From: an uncultured Bacilli bacterium
Lineage (GTDB): Bacteria > Bacillota_I > Bacilli_A > RF39 > UBA660
Direction: 5' to 3'
Length of the DNA stretch: 45,082 nucleotides
Assembly (NCBI GenBank): GCA_934096315.1
Contig: CAKOLT010000006.1
Coordinates: forward strand, 1 to 45,082
Positions 16,393 to 25,877 of the stretch are shown here, piece after piece. The notes beneath the pieces were generated by a model that did no database searches, had not been told where the DNA came from, and worked only from the letters and a program-made list of their open reading frames with translations. A program made the translations under genes and the position numbers. Numbering within the stretch: position 1 is the first letter of the stretch; the number at the start of each line of letters is the position of its first letter.

Positions 16393-18138
16393 TTACTTCC
16401 TTTCCTCATTTTCCTCTTCTAGAGTTTTATAAGAAACTTTACCCACTAGAGTTTTTGGAATTTCTTCTCTAAATTCATATTCATATGGTAATGAATATTT
16501 AGCTAAGTGTTTTTGGCAATGTTCTCTGATACTTTTTTTAATGCTACTATTTAATTTTATACCGTCTTTAAGTACGATGTATGCTTTAGGGACTTGCAAT
16601 TTATGGGGATGAGGAATTCCAATTACTACAGAAGTCTCTACACATGGGTGCATATCAAGTACTTCTTCTATATTTGAGGGATATATGTTATAACCAGATG
16701 ATATTATCATTCTTTTGATTCTTTGTTTAAAGTATATAAATCCGTTTTCATCCATGCATCCGACATCTCCGGTATGAAGATATATTTTACCATCAGAGTG
16801 TTTTTGTAAGGCATTTTTAGTTTCAGCATCGTTATCTAAGTAACCTTTCATAACTGTGGGACCTGATATACATATTTCACCATCCATATTGGGTCCTAAT
16901 TCTTTGGTGGTTCCTATTTCTACTATTTTATAAATCATATCTGGAAAAGGAATACCAATACTTCCCTCTTTATAGAATTTTCTGGGGGTTAGGCAGGATG
17001 CTCCGGTACATTCTGTTAAGCCATATCCTTCTCTAATTTTAGTTTTTGAGTTGTGTTTTTCTAAAAAGTCATCTATTTCTTTTTTTAAATTAGACGGAAG
17101 TGTGTCTCCTCCAGATACAAGACAGGATACAAATGATAAATCTTTTATATTACTTTTTATTAAGCTTTCAAATAAACTTGGTACCCCAACGATAAAATTT
17201 GGATGATATTTTTTTATTAGTTTATTAAATTTTTTATGACTAAAGTTAGGAATTAGTATGCATTTCATTCCTATATATAAAGGGGTGTGAATACAGACTC
17301 CAAGTCCAAAACCATGAAATATTGGCATAATAGATAATACCGAATCTCCTTGTTTAGAGGGATCACACATTAAATGACTTTGAATAGCTAAGGCATTAAA
17401 GTTGTTGTCGGTTAGAACGACTCCTTTAGGGGTTCCTGTTGTGCCACCACTGTAAAGTATTACTGCTTCTTTATCTAAGTTTCTATGATATGGTTTTAGT
17501 GACTCTGCCTCTAGTCCTAGTTTTACGAAATCTTTCCAAAAAATAGATTTTTCATCACTTTCTATTTTGTTTTTTCTTCCGGTAAAAAACCAGTATAGAA
17601 AGTGATTGGTATTACTCATATCAGTACTTACGGCACTTACTATTATTTTCTCTAGAAAAGTATTTTCTTCTATTTCTTTGATTTTATCATAAACGAAGTC
17701 TATTACTAATATATATTTACTTTTTGATGTGTTTAAATATCTTTCTATTTCTTTACTAGCAGATAATGGATGAATCATATTAGCAGTTGCTCCGATATAG
17801 TTTATTGCATAGAACATAATTACACTACTTGGGGTATTAGGCATGCATATGGTTACTCTATCATCTTTGGTTACTCCGAGTTCTATTAGACTACTGGCAA
17901 CTTTAATTATCTTGGTATTAAATTCTCTATATGTGATTTTTTTACCGAAGTATTCTAGAGCATAGTTATATGGATAATGCTCACATGTTTTATTTATTAA
18001 TTCATATATTGATAATTTTGGGTATTCTAGGTGTTCTGGTACACTACCGTAGAAATTATACCATGGTCTTTTGGGAAAGAAATAATGGTATAACCTACTT
18101 ATTTTACTTTCTACCTTATTATAAATCCACTCTATCAT
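16393..18138 (-). CDS. AMP-forming acyl-CoA synthetase
   Basis: A 581-residue ANL-superfamily enzyme that activates a carboxylic acid, probably a fatty acid, to the acyl-AMP and then CoA thioester. Motifs in order: phosphate loop YSGGTTGTPKG, GYGLTECTGAS, YLHTGDVG, RMIISSGYNIYPSNIEE and the C-terminal lysine region PKTLVGKVSYK. Its start overlaps the E2-like acyltransferase stop by 20 bases, so the two are coupled. The pair could load and transfer an acyl group onto a lipid or polymer; this is inference from the overlap. Confidence 0.9.
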   Translation of the reverse strand: MIEWIYNKVESKISRLYHYFFPKRPWYNFYGSVPEHLEYPKLSIYELINKTCEHYPYNYALEYFGKKITYREFNTKIIKVASSLIELGVTKDDRVTICMPNTPSSVIMFYAINYIGATANMIHPLSASKEIERYLNTSKSKYILVIDFVYDKIKEIEENTFLEKIIVSAVSTDMSNTNHFLYWFFTGRKNKIESDEKSIFWKDFVKLGLEAESLKPYHRNLDKEAVILYSGGTTGTPKGVVLTDNNFNALAIQSHLMCDPSKQGDSVLSIMPIFHGFGLGVCIHTPLYIGMKCILIPNFSHKKFNKLIKKYHPNFIVGVPSLFESLIKSNIKDLSFVSCLVSGGDTLPSNLKKEIDDFLEKHNSKTKIREGYGLTECTGASCLTPRKFYKEGSIGIPFPDMIYKIVEIGTTKELGPNMDGEICISGPTVMKGYLDNDAETKNALQKHSDGKIYLHTGDVGCMDENGFIYFKQRIKRMIISSGYNIYPSNIEEVLDMHPCVETSVVIGIPHPHKLQVPKAYIVLKDGIKLNSSIKKSIREHCQKHLAKYSLPYEYEFREEIPKTLVGKVSYKTLEEENEERK

Positions 18139-18973
18139 TTATATGTTCCTCCAGAAGTTCGGGGTTATTTAATATATATTCAAATAAGTTTACTGCCTTG
18201 GCAAAATAATAACCATCTCCGATTCTTTCATCTATTGTAATTCCAAAATCACAGACATCTCTTATTTCTTTTTTTCCGTCAATGACTAATACTTCTTTAT
18301 GTATTTTTCCAATAGTCATGATTACGCTGTTGGTACCAAAGTTAGTTAGATGGTGATATATACTAGGGCAATTTATGCTACCTAGGTTGGATACTAGAAT
18401 GCTACAGTGGTAGACACTATTATTTGTAAGTGTTTGTGGTAATAGATCATGGTTATCCATAAATTTAATTATTTTCATAATTATACATCTTAATATTTTA
18501 GGTAATTTTCCGATAAATTCTATAGCACTATCTGTATCATTGTTTTTATTACTTCTGATTTTTTTGACATCACCAGATATTTTTTTACTTATACTATTTA
18601 TGGTATCTTTTTCCTCTACCTTAATTACATTAAGGCATTCTTTAGCAGAATCTGTAAATGATGTTTTAGCTACAAAACCAATGCTAATATCATTTCTTTT
18701 GTAAAATGATCCGCCGATTATGAATTTATTCATTGAGGGATAGTTATAAATGCTTCGTCCAATTGCAGTTGAAAATGCATGAAAATAAGTTATCTTACTG
18801 TCTTTTTTCTTTTTTTCTTCAATGTATTTTACTAAATTAGTTACATCTATTGTTTTATTTAAATAAGTTTCACTCTCTGTTCTTTTAGGGAGTATATTAA
18901 GCATTAGTTTATGTACTCCATCAGTTTTTAGTTTTTCCCCGTCTCTTCGATCTGTAAATTTTTTCTTTTTCAT
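18119..18973 (-). CDS. Stand-alone 2-oxoacid dehydrogenase E2-like acyltransferase
   Basis: The 284-residue protein has the catalytic-domain fold of E2 acyltransferases (chloramphenicol acetyltransferase-like): ITYFHAFSTAIGRSI, SNLGSINCPSIYHHL and the C-terminal ITIDERIGDGYYFA. It lacks the lipoyl and E1/E3-binding domains of true E2. The catalytic HRxxDG histidine is replaced by Glu (DERIGDG), so standard CoA chemistry is doubtful. It is coupled to the acyl-CoA synthetase downstream, suggesting an acyl-transfer pathway rather than pyruvate oxidation. Confidence 0.8.
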   Translation of the reverse strand: MKKKKFTDRRDGEKLKTDGVHKLMLNILPKRTESETYLNKTIDVTNLVKYIEEKKKKDSKITYFHAFSTAIGRSIYNYPSMNKFIIGGSFYKRNDISIGFVAKTSFTDSAKECLNVIKVEEKDTINSISKKISGDVKKIRSNKNNDTDSAIEFIGKLPKILRCIIMKIIKFMDNHDLLPQTLTNNSVYHCSILVSNLGSINCPSIYHHLTNFGTNSVIMTIGKIHKEVLVIDGKKEIRDVCDFGITIDERIGDGYYFAKAVNLFEYILNNPELLEEHINDRVDL

Positions 18974-19070
18974 ATAACACCTCTTATAGATTAATTTTAC
19001 TTTAATTTTATTTATATGTCAATAAATTAGGGCAAACATATTATATTTCTTTTTCTATTATATAATATAT

Positions 19071-19105
19071 AAATACCAGCAAAAAATGAAATTTTGCTGG
19101 TATTT
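19071..19105. terminator. Strong hairpin terminator
   Basis: A 14-bp stem AAATACCAGCAAAA/TTTTGCTGGTATTT with a 7-base loop. It lies 50 bases after the metallopeptidase stop on minus; the T-rich tail is better on plus, so polarity is uncertain. Confidence 0.6.
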
Positions 19106-19154
19106 AGTTTTAGTTTTTAATTATTTGCTTGCTTGTTTGTTTTAATATTTCTCC

Positions 19155-19781
19155 TTAGTTTCTTAATTTTTTTCTTATTTCTTTATAGTTGGGAATATAT
19201 ATGCTAACTTCATTCCAAAACTCTTTGGAGTGGTTAAAGTATATGAAATGTGATAACTCATGGACAATAACATAATCAAGGCAATCAATGTCATACTTAA
19301 TTAAATTGCTATTTAAAGTAACATTATTGTTTTTTATATTACATACTCCCCACCTACTTTTCATATTTCTTATTTTTAGGTTTGGGTTTGGTATTTCTTT
19401 TTCATATCTGTTATACCAATAATCTAAATGTTCTTTAAACGTCTTTTTTATAAGATTATTTAAATATTTATTTAAGTTGTTTTCATCCTTGACGTATATT
19501 TTATTATCCATTATGGAAACATCTGAGAAAGATCCATATATAACATCGTATCTTACCCCGAAGATATATAATCCATCATCTTTTTTGTTTTGTTTGCTTG
19601 TTTCTATCCAGCTGTTTATTAGAGATTTATTATCAGAAATTAGTTTATTTATTCTTTTATCAGATACCATATAGTTAGTAGTTACTACGATACTATTGTT
19701 TTTATATCTAATATACGTGTTTTTTATTCTTTTTCTTATAATAGTAACTGGATATTCTTTTTCATCATAAATGTATTTCAT
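19155..19781 (-). CDS. YgjP-like (DUF45/SprT-type) zinc metallopeptidase
   Basis: The 208-residue protein ends in the gluzincin signature VIVHELSHFIYFNHSKEFW, where HExxH plus the later His bind zinc and Glu is catalytic. The preceding KSRWGVCNIKNNNVTLN is the WG..-type segment typical of this family. No signal peptide, so it acts in the cytoplasm. Substrates of the family are poorly known. It starts 17 bases behind the GH31 gene and is likely co-transcribed. Confidence 0.9.
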   Translation of the reverse strand: MKYIYDEKEYPVTIIRKRIKNTYIRYKNNSIVVTTNYMVSDKRINKLISDNKSLINSWIETSKQNKKDDGLYIFGVRYDVIYGSFSDVSIMDNKIYVKDENNLNKYLNNLIKKTFKEHLDYWYNRYEKEIPNPNLKIRNMKSRWGVCNIKNNNVTLNSNLIKYDIDCLDYVIVHELSHFIYFNHSKEFWNEVSIYIPNYKEIRKKLRN

Positions 19782-19798
19782 AGATGCCTCCCCTGAAA

Positions 19799-22138
19799 TT
19801 AATTTTCTATATATTCTAGTAGACTTATAAACATAGTTATGAATTTAGATTCAAGATTCTTTTTTCTAAGTTTTCTAATAGCTATTCTTTTCTTTTTAAC
19901 AGATAAGTCACTAAATATTATTTTGTCTATATCTTCTTTTAGACTTGTTGTTATCTCTAGATCCTCAAGAATACTAGCAATTTCTTCATTAATAACTCTT
20001 TCTATACTTATTTCTGTATTTATACCACTTATAGAAACTTCAATAACTCCGGCGGTTGATACTCTTTCTAATTCTATTATTAAATCATTACGATCGCTGT
20101 AACTTCTAAATTGGTATGGACTGTTGTTGTAAGTTACAGATATTGATTCTGTTAGTTTAATATTTTTAAATCTAAAAACATATTTACGTGATGGTAAAAT
20201 GCTGGCATTACCCTCTTTTGGTTTAAGGGATAACTTGTAGTTATCTTTTTGATATTTATATGATATCTCTGTAGTTAGATGGATATTATTATTATCTTCA
20301 TAAAAATTATATGTGTTATCCATTCCTGGGAATATTTGTATTTCTAATTTATCTGGAATATCAGTGTTATCATTAAGTGATAGTGGTAAAATAGTGCCTG
20401 CAATGCAGAATACGGGATAGTCTTCATCCTTATAAAAGCTTGTATAGTATTTTCCACCATTATATTTTTTACCAGTAAAATAGTCATACCAAGTACCATT
20501 TGGTATATATAGTTTTTGGACTACTCTATTCATTACACTATTTTTCTTCTTTGTAATTGGGGCTATTAACATTTGACTTGTGAAATAGTACTGATTACGA
20601 TATAATGGCTCATCATATATTTTAGGTTCCATGTAATATAATGGTTTTATAATTGTTTTACCTGATACTGCATAATAGTGTCCTTCGGAATATAAATATG
20701 GAACCAAGGAATTACGTAGTTTCATATATTTTTTAATTACACTTAATATTAAGCTATTCCATTTCCATGGTTCTCTTTTATAGTATTTTCCCCCTTCACT
20801 TGCTAGTATGAATATAGGGCTAAATGTTCCAAACTGGATATACCTTATATATAGTTCGTTATTTTCTATTCCATTATGGTATCCGCCGATGGCATGAGCT
20901 ACAAAGGAAACTCCGATATTAGCACATGATAAGTTATAGAATGGTAAAATGTTTAGTATATTCCAACTGATATTTGTTTTGCCTGTGTACATAACTGGAT
21001 ATCTATGAGGGGCTATACCACTGTTTAGGCTTAGAATTAGGCCATTTCCGTATTTTTGACTACTGGTATATAAATAGTGTTGTAGTAGCCATAGGGTGTT
21101 TTTATCATTTTTATTGTTATAATCTATATTGAATAGTGATACTCCGACTTGTTCTAGGGATGAGATATAATTATTGTAGAATACAAGCATTTTATTAGAA
21201 TCTAAGGGAACTAGATTTATATCTTTAGTAGTATTTAACAGCTGGCTAACATGGGGGTATTTACTGTCATTTACGTTTATACCGAGACTAGGATTTATGG
21301 TAAGACCTAGTCTTATTTTGTTTTGATAAAGATAGTTTGCTACTTCTCTGCCACTACCTAGAGTGGTTTTATCTATTTCATAATTATTTGGAGCTTTATG
21401 CCATTTGTCTCCGAGTAGAAAAATTGATATTGGTATTTCGTTTTCTTTGAATTTTTTTACTACATTTACAATATCTACTGCATTATATTCTTCGTTTTTA
21501 TACCACCATGCTCCGAGTGCATAACGTGGTACCATACTAGGATAAGATGTTAATTTATAATAATCGTCTAGACAAAGTCCAAAATCTCTTTTATACATAA
21601 ATAGATAGATGTCTATGTTATTTCCTTCTCTATTTGTGTAAAAGCCATTTTCATTTAATATCATACTATATGAGTCATCGATTGATACAAAGCCATCAAT
21701 AGAATATAGTCCTTTATCTAACTTAAAATTATTTGTTATGTTCTCTAAGGAGAATGATGATCCACCATAGTTTCTTACTTCTGGATGTCCATAATACCAT
21801 TCTTTATCTGTTCCATTTAGAACTACTTTTAGGGTGGAAGAACCAGCGATCTTTCCTACCTTAAATGGTTTATCTTTGACATATGTGAGTGTGAAATAGT
21901 TAGTTTTTATTTCTAGTAATATTTGGCTTTCTGTGACATTATATTTGTTTGGATCGAAATCACGAAAGACTACTAGACTTGTGGGATTATTTATAAAGTT
22001 TCCCTCTTTGCTATATTCAAGTCTTATTAATCTTGGGGATAGTATAGTAAATCTATATTTAGCCCCTTGGACTATATTTGCACTTTTAGCTACAGCTTTA
22101 TTATAGTTTTTTGTAAAACTGTTATTGATATTATTCAT
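19799..22138 (-). CDS. Glycoside hydrolase family 31-like protein with altered active site
   Basis: A 779-residue protein with GH31 architecture: N-terminal beta-sandwich, (beta/alpha)8 barrel from about residue 200 (YALGAWWYKNEEY), and C-terminal sandwiches. The barrel strand with the nucleophile reads SLFNIDYNN (Asp339). The acid/base strand, usually W-x-GDN, reads MYTGKTNISW with Lys387 in place of Asp, and the usual DIGGF segment is HAIGGY. REPW is present (~455). No signal peptide. It may be inactive, or act on an unusual substrate; canonical alpha-glucosidase activity is doubtful. Confidence 0.85.
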   Translation of the reverse strand: MNNINNSFTKNYNKAVAKSANIVQGAKYRFTILSPRLIRLEYSKEGNFINNPTSLVVFRDFDPNKYNVTESQILLEIKTNYFTLTYVKDKPFKVGKIAGSSTLKVVLNGTDKEWYYGHPEVRNYGGSSFSLENITNNFKLDKGLYSIDGFVSIDDSYSMILNENGFYTNREGNNIDIYLFMYKRDFGLCLDDYYKLTSYPSMVPRYALGAWWYKNEEYNAVDIVNVVKKFKENEIPISIFLLGDKWHKAPNNYEIDKTTLGSGREVANYLYQNKIRLGLTINPSLGINVNDSKYPHVSQLLNTTKDINLVPLDSNKMLVFYNNYISSLEQVGVSLFNIDYNNKNDKNTLWLLQHYLYTSSQKYGNGLILSLNSGIAPHRYPVMYTGKTNISWNILNILPFYNLSCANIGVSFVAHAIGGYHNGIENNELYIRYIQFGTFSPIFILASEGGKYYKREPWKWNSLILSVIKKYMKLRNSLVPYLYSEGHYYAVSGKTIIKPLYYMEPKIYDEPLYRNQYYFTSQMLIAPITKKKNSVMNRVVQKLYIPNGTWYDYFTGKKYNGGKYYTSFYKDEDYPVFCIAGTILPLSLNDNTDIPDKLEIQIFPGMDNTYNFYEDNNNIHLTTEISYKYQKDNYKLSLKPKEGNASILPSRKYVFRFKNIKLTESISVTYNNSPYQFRSYSDRNDLIIELERVSTAGVIEVSISGINTEISIERVINEEIASILEDLEITTSLKEDIDKIIFSDLSVKKKRIAIRKLRKKNLESKFITMFISLLEYIEN

Positions 22139-22327
22139 GGTATCACCTATCTTCTAGTATAATTTTACCATATTTGTCTTTTTATTACAATATAAATTAT
22201 TATTAAAAATTATTTTATGTCTTAACTGGAAATATTAATATTATCTTATCATTAAATGTCTATATTGTCTTTGGTTAATTCGACATAAATTTTGGTGTTA
22301 CTTCTAACGAGACTATTTTTAATGCAG

Positions 22328-22375
22328 CATAACTCCCAAAAAATCAATATTTTTTTGACTTTTTAGGAGTTATAT
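22328..22375. terminator. Hairpin in the gap downstream of trmK
   Basis: Arms ATAACTCC and GGAGTTAT flank A/T-rich inner arms that extend the stem. It lies just past the trmK stop on minus, in a 250-base gap with no gene. A T-run is poor on minus, so it may be a terminator of modest strength or a processing site. Confidence 0.45.
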
Positions 22376-22390
22376 CTTGTTTTTTCTATA

Positions 22391-23056
22391 TTAGTTAATA
22401 ATTTCTTCTATTTGTTTGATATCTTCTTTAATCTTGTTTATTTCCTTTGTATTACTCTCTGGAATTTCTTTTAGTATATTTTTGTTTTTAGATTTTAGTA
22501 CATTTAAATATTCTATGAATGTACTTGGTCTTTCTTTTAGTAACACTGGTCCATACTTGTATTCTAAATTTGTATATGTTTTTTTACCTCTTTGGAATTT
22601 AATTATTACATAGTATATATTATTATCCTTTATGATATATTCTTCTTCTATGTAAAAGCCTAACTTAGTAACTTCTCTTCGTAGTGTTTCTTGATGATTA
22701 TTACTTTGCAGGATAATAGTGTTTATATTTTTGATTTTGCTATTATTTAATATATTAGTTATTGTGCTTGTTCCCAGACCGGAAATTATTATAACATCTA
22801 CATCTTTAGTATCTATGTTATTTAGTCCATCAGATAATACGGTTTTAATGATATTAGTTTTACCATATTTATTGATGTTTTTAATTGCCATGTTAAGAGC
22901 ATTTTTATTAATATCACTAGCTATTATTTTTATGTTATTTTTGACTTCTGATAAATAAATATCTAAGATGGCGTGATCGCATCCGATATCTACGATAGAA
23001 GAGTTATCCGGAGTTATATCTCCGAGTAGTTTTAATCTTTTAGATATTTTAATCAT
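22391..23056 (-). CDS. trmK: tRNA (adenine(22)-N1)-methyltransferase TrmK
   Basis: TrmK methylates A22 in the D-loop of tRNAs using SAM. The Rossmann SAM site reads VDIGCDHAILDIYL, followed by ASDINKNAL; the family's catalytic-region GMGG is ISGLGTSTI here. The C-terminal coiled coil typical of the family (KEINKIKEDIKQIEE) is present. It overlaps rpoD by eight bases, the common sigA-trmK arrangement of Bacillota. At 221 residues it is of normal size. Confidence 0.92.
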   Translation of the reverse strand: MIKISKRLKLLGDITPDNSSIVDIGCDHAILDIYLSEVKNNIKIIASDINKNALNMAIKNINKYGKTNIIKTVLSDGLNNIDTKDVDVIIISGLGTSTITNILNNSKIKNINTIILQSNNHQETLRREVTKLGFYIEEEYIIKDNNIYYVIIKFQRGKKTYTNLEYKYGPVLLKERPSTFIEYLNVLKSKNKNILKEIPESNTKEINKIKEDIKQIEEIIN

Positions 23057-24149
23057 TAAGAAAATCCTTTAGTTTTCTACTTCTTGATGGGTGTCTTAGT
23101 TTTCTTAAGGCTTTAGCTTCAATTTGTCTAATTCTTTCTCTAGTTACTCCGAACATTTGTCCTACTTCTTCTAGTGTTTTGCAAGAGCCATCATCTAAAC
23201 CAAATCTTAGTCTTAGTACTTGCTCCTCTCTTTCAGTTAGAGTTAATAGTACATCAAATATTTCATCTTTAAGCATTTCATGGACAGTAAATTCTTCAGG
23301 TGACATTGTTCTTTCATCTTTGACAAAGTCTCCGAGATGGGAGTCGTCTTCTTCCCCGATAGGAGTTTCTAGAGAAACTGGTTCTTGAGCTATTTTAATT
23401 ACTTCTCTAATTTTTTCAACAGAAAGGTGCATCTTTTTAGATAGTTCTTCTTCAGTGGGTTCTCTATTTAATTCAAGGGTTAGTTGTCTTTGATAACGTG
23501 ATAGTCTGTTAATGGTCTCTACCATATGTACAGGTACCCTGATTGTTCTTGCTTGGTCTGCTATTGCCCTTGTTATGGCTTGTCTTATCCACCATGTAGC
23601 ATAGGTTGAGAATTTGTATCCTTTAGCGGCATCAAACTTTTCAACTGCTTTCATAAGTCCAATGTTACCTTCTTGGATTAAATCTAGAAATAGCATACCT
23701 CTTCCGACATATCTTTTAGCAATACTAACTACTAATCTTAGGTTAGATTCTGCTAATATGTTTTTTGCTTCTTCGTCTCCTGCTACTATTCTTTCAGATA
23801 AGGCAGTCTCTTCTTCTAAAGAAAGTAAGCTTATTTTTCCTATTTCTTTTAAATACATTCTAACGGGGTCGTTAATTGTTAATTCTTTGGCTAGATTACT
23901 GTCTTTAAGTAAATCTTCGAACCCATCTTCATCTTCTCCCTCGTCTTCAGAACCAGATATTTCATCATCGGTTACTACTTGAATATTATTTTCCATTAAA
24001 CTATTATATAAATCATCTAAGGAATCGCTATCAAGATCTAAACCTTTTAAAACTTTGGCAATTTCTTCATAAGTAACATAACCTTTTTCCTTACCAATAT
24101 TAATTAACTCATCTTTTCTTTCTTCAAAACTTTTAATTTCTTCAATCAT
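23049..24149 (-). CDS. rpoD: Primary RNA polymerase sigma factor SigA/RpoD
   Basis: The housekeeping sigma factor, 366 residues. A short region 1.1 and an acidic linker (~65-82) are followed by region 1.2 (DPVRMYLKEIG), region 2 (NLRLVVSIAKRYVGRGM, DLIQEGNIGL, KFSTYATWWIRQAI), region 3 (RVPVHMVETINRL) and region 4 (TLEEVGQMFGVTRERIRQIE). It overlaps dnaG by four bases (ATGA), giving the classic dnaG-rpoD macromolecular-synthesis operon. Confidence 0.97.
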   Translation of the reverse strand: MIEEIKSFEERKDELINIGKEKGYVTYEEIAKVLKGLDLDSDSLDDLYNSLMENNIQVVTDDEISGSEDEGEDEDGFEDLLKDSNLAKELTINDPVRMYLKEIGKISLLSLEEETALSERIVAGDEEAKNILAESNLRLVVSIAKRYVGRGMLFLDLIQEGNIGLMKAVEKFDAAKGYKFSTYATWWIRQAITRAIADQARTIRVPVHMVETINRLSRYQRQLTLELNREPTEEELSKKMHLSVEKIREVIKIAQEPVSLETPIGEEDDSHLGDFVKDERTMSPEEFTVHEMLKDEIFDVLLTLTEREEQVLRLRFGLDDGSCKTLEEVGQMFGVTRERIRQIEAKALRKLRHPSRSRKLKDFLND

Positions 24150-25858
24150 ATTTTCACTCCTTTAATTTTCATTATTTTACTTAAAATGCTTGCCTTTTTT
24201 AGGGGATCTGGTTCTTTTTTTAACTCTTCCTCTAAAGACATTATTTTACTTTTTTTAGGATATTCATTTATTAAATATATATAGTCATCTATTTCTTCAA
24301 ATGTGTATTCTTCTTTAAGATTCATAGTTGTTATTTCTTTAAATAATTTGAATAGTTCCTCATTAGATATTAAATAAGTTATAAAATCTGCGACTACTAG
24401 AATACCATATTTATGATAAAATGTAAAGATTTCATTGACTAAATATCTTAAATTATCATTTGGGAAATAAGATAGTTTATCTTCTACATACTCTAAAACT
24501 TCTTTATCTTTAATCATATAGTATATTAAATATCTTTGTGCTTTATCATATTTACCATATTTTACCTTGGTTTTAACCAAAGGTTGTATATCATTTTTGG
24601 GGATATTTAAATTAATACTGTCATATTTTTCTTTTAGTTTTTCGTAGGAGATGTTATACTCTTTTTCCATTTTCTTTAAAGTAAGTTCTACTAGTAGGTC
24701 ATCCTTAGATTTTGTTAATTCTTTTAGGGAATAATTTATATATTTTGATATATCTTCTAAGTCTGTAAAATTTGTGGAATTTTTATATATATTCATTTTA
24801 TATTCTATAGCATTTAAGGGAGAATTTATTTTAGCTATAAAACTGTCTTTTCCTCTGTTTAAAATATATTCATCTGGATCTAGGTTATCTTCGAGTCTTA
24901 TTACTTTAACTATTACTCCGAGATCTTCAAAAATGCTAATAGCGTTGTTTGTGGCTTCTTCTCCAGCTTTATCTCCATCAAAGCATAATATTATATTATT
25001 TGCCATTTTCTTTAGGGTTAAGGCGTTTTGTTTTGTTAAAGCAGTTCCCATTGTGGCTACACAGTTATTTACTCCGATGGTGGATGCTCTAATTACATCC
25101 ATAAATCCTTCCATAACTATTATAGTGTCATTCTTTTTTAAATGCTCTTTGGCATTGTGATAATTATATAATATGTTTCCTTTTTTAAAGATACTTGTTT
25201 CTTTGGTATTTACATATTTACTCCCTTCTTTGGTATTGTATCTTCTTCCTGAGAAGGCTACTATTTTACCAGATAAATCAAATAAGGGAAACATGATTCT
25301 TCCAGTAAATATATCACTAGCAGAGTCTGTTGTTAAACCTATATCAATTAATTTATCTAGGGAATAACCTCGGCCTAGTAGATAATCTGTTATAGATACT
25401 CTTGTGATTGATAATCCTATTTTAAATTTATTTATTGTCTCATCATCTATTTGTCTACCATGCAAATAGGCTAAGGCGTTTTTTCCTAGAGATGTGTTTA
25501 GGTTATTTTGATAGTATTTGCAAGCGTTTTCGTATATTTCATAGGCTATGTCTTCTACTTTTTCTTTGGCAGAGGATAGATTGTAGCCTATATTACTGCC
25601 TAAAAGTTTTACGGCTTCGAAATAGGATATGTGTTCGAAGTCTGCGACAAAGTTAAATACATTACCTGAAGCTCCACATGAAAAACATGTATATATTTGT
25701 TTTTCAGGAGATACACTCATACTTGGAGAATGGTCATCATGGAATGGACAGACTCCAAAATAATTTTTACCTTTTTTTTCAAGAGATACATATTTAGATA
25801 TTAACTGTACTATGTCTGTTTTATTTCTAATGTCTGTAACTATTTGGTTATCTATCAT
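24146..25858 (-). CDS. dnaG: DNA primase DnaG
   Basis: DnaG makes the RNA primers at the replication fork. The CHC2 zinc finger uses Cys37, His40, Cys58 and Cys61 (CPFHDDHSP, CFSCGASGN). The TOPRIM core shows IVMEGFMDVI and LCFDGDKAGEEA. The C-terminal helicase-binding domain is shorter and more divergent than in Bacillus, consistent with the 570-residue length. It starts 20 bases behind queA, so the operon reads queA-dnaG-rpoD-trmK. Confidence 0.96.
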   Translation of the reverse strand: MIDNQIVTDIRNKTDIVQLISKYVSLEKKGKNYFGVCPFHDDHSPSMSVSPEKQIYTCFSCGASGNVFNFVADFEHISYFEAVKLLGSNIGYNLSSAKEKVEDIAYEIYENACKYYQNNLNTSLGKNALAYLHGRQIDDETINKFKIGLSITRVSITDYLLGRGYSLDKLIDIGLTTDSASDIFTGRIMFPLFDLSGKIVAFSGRRYNTKEGSKYVNTKETSIFKKGNILYNYHNAKEHLKKNDTIIVMEGFMDVIRASTIGVNNCVATMGTALTKQNALTLKKMANNIILCFDGDKAGEEATNNAISIFEDLGVIVKVIRLEDNLDPDEYILNRGKDSFIAKINSPLNAIEYKMNIYKNSTNFTDLEDISKYINYSLKELTKSKDDLLVELTLKKMEKEYNISYEKLKEKYDSINLNIPKNDIQPLVKTKVKYGKYDKAQRYLIYYMIKDKEVLEYVEDKLSYFPNDNLRYLVNEIFTFYHKYGILVVADFITYLISNEELFKLFKEITTMNLKEEYTFEEIDDYIYLINEYPKKSKIMSLEEELKKEPDPLKKASILSKIMKIKGVKI

Positions 25859-25877
25859 AATGCACCCCTTTCTAATA

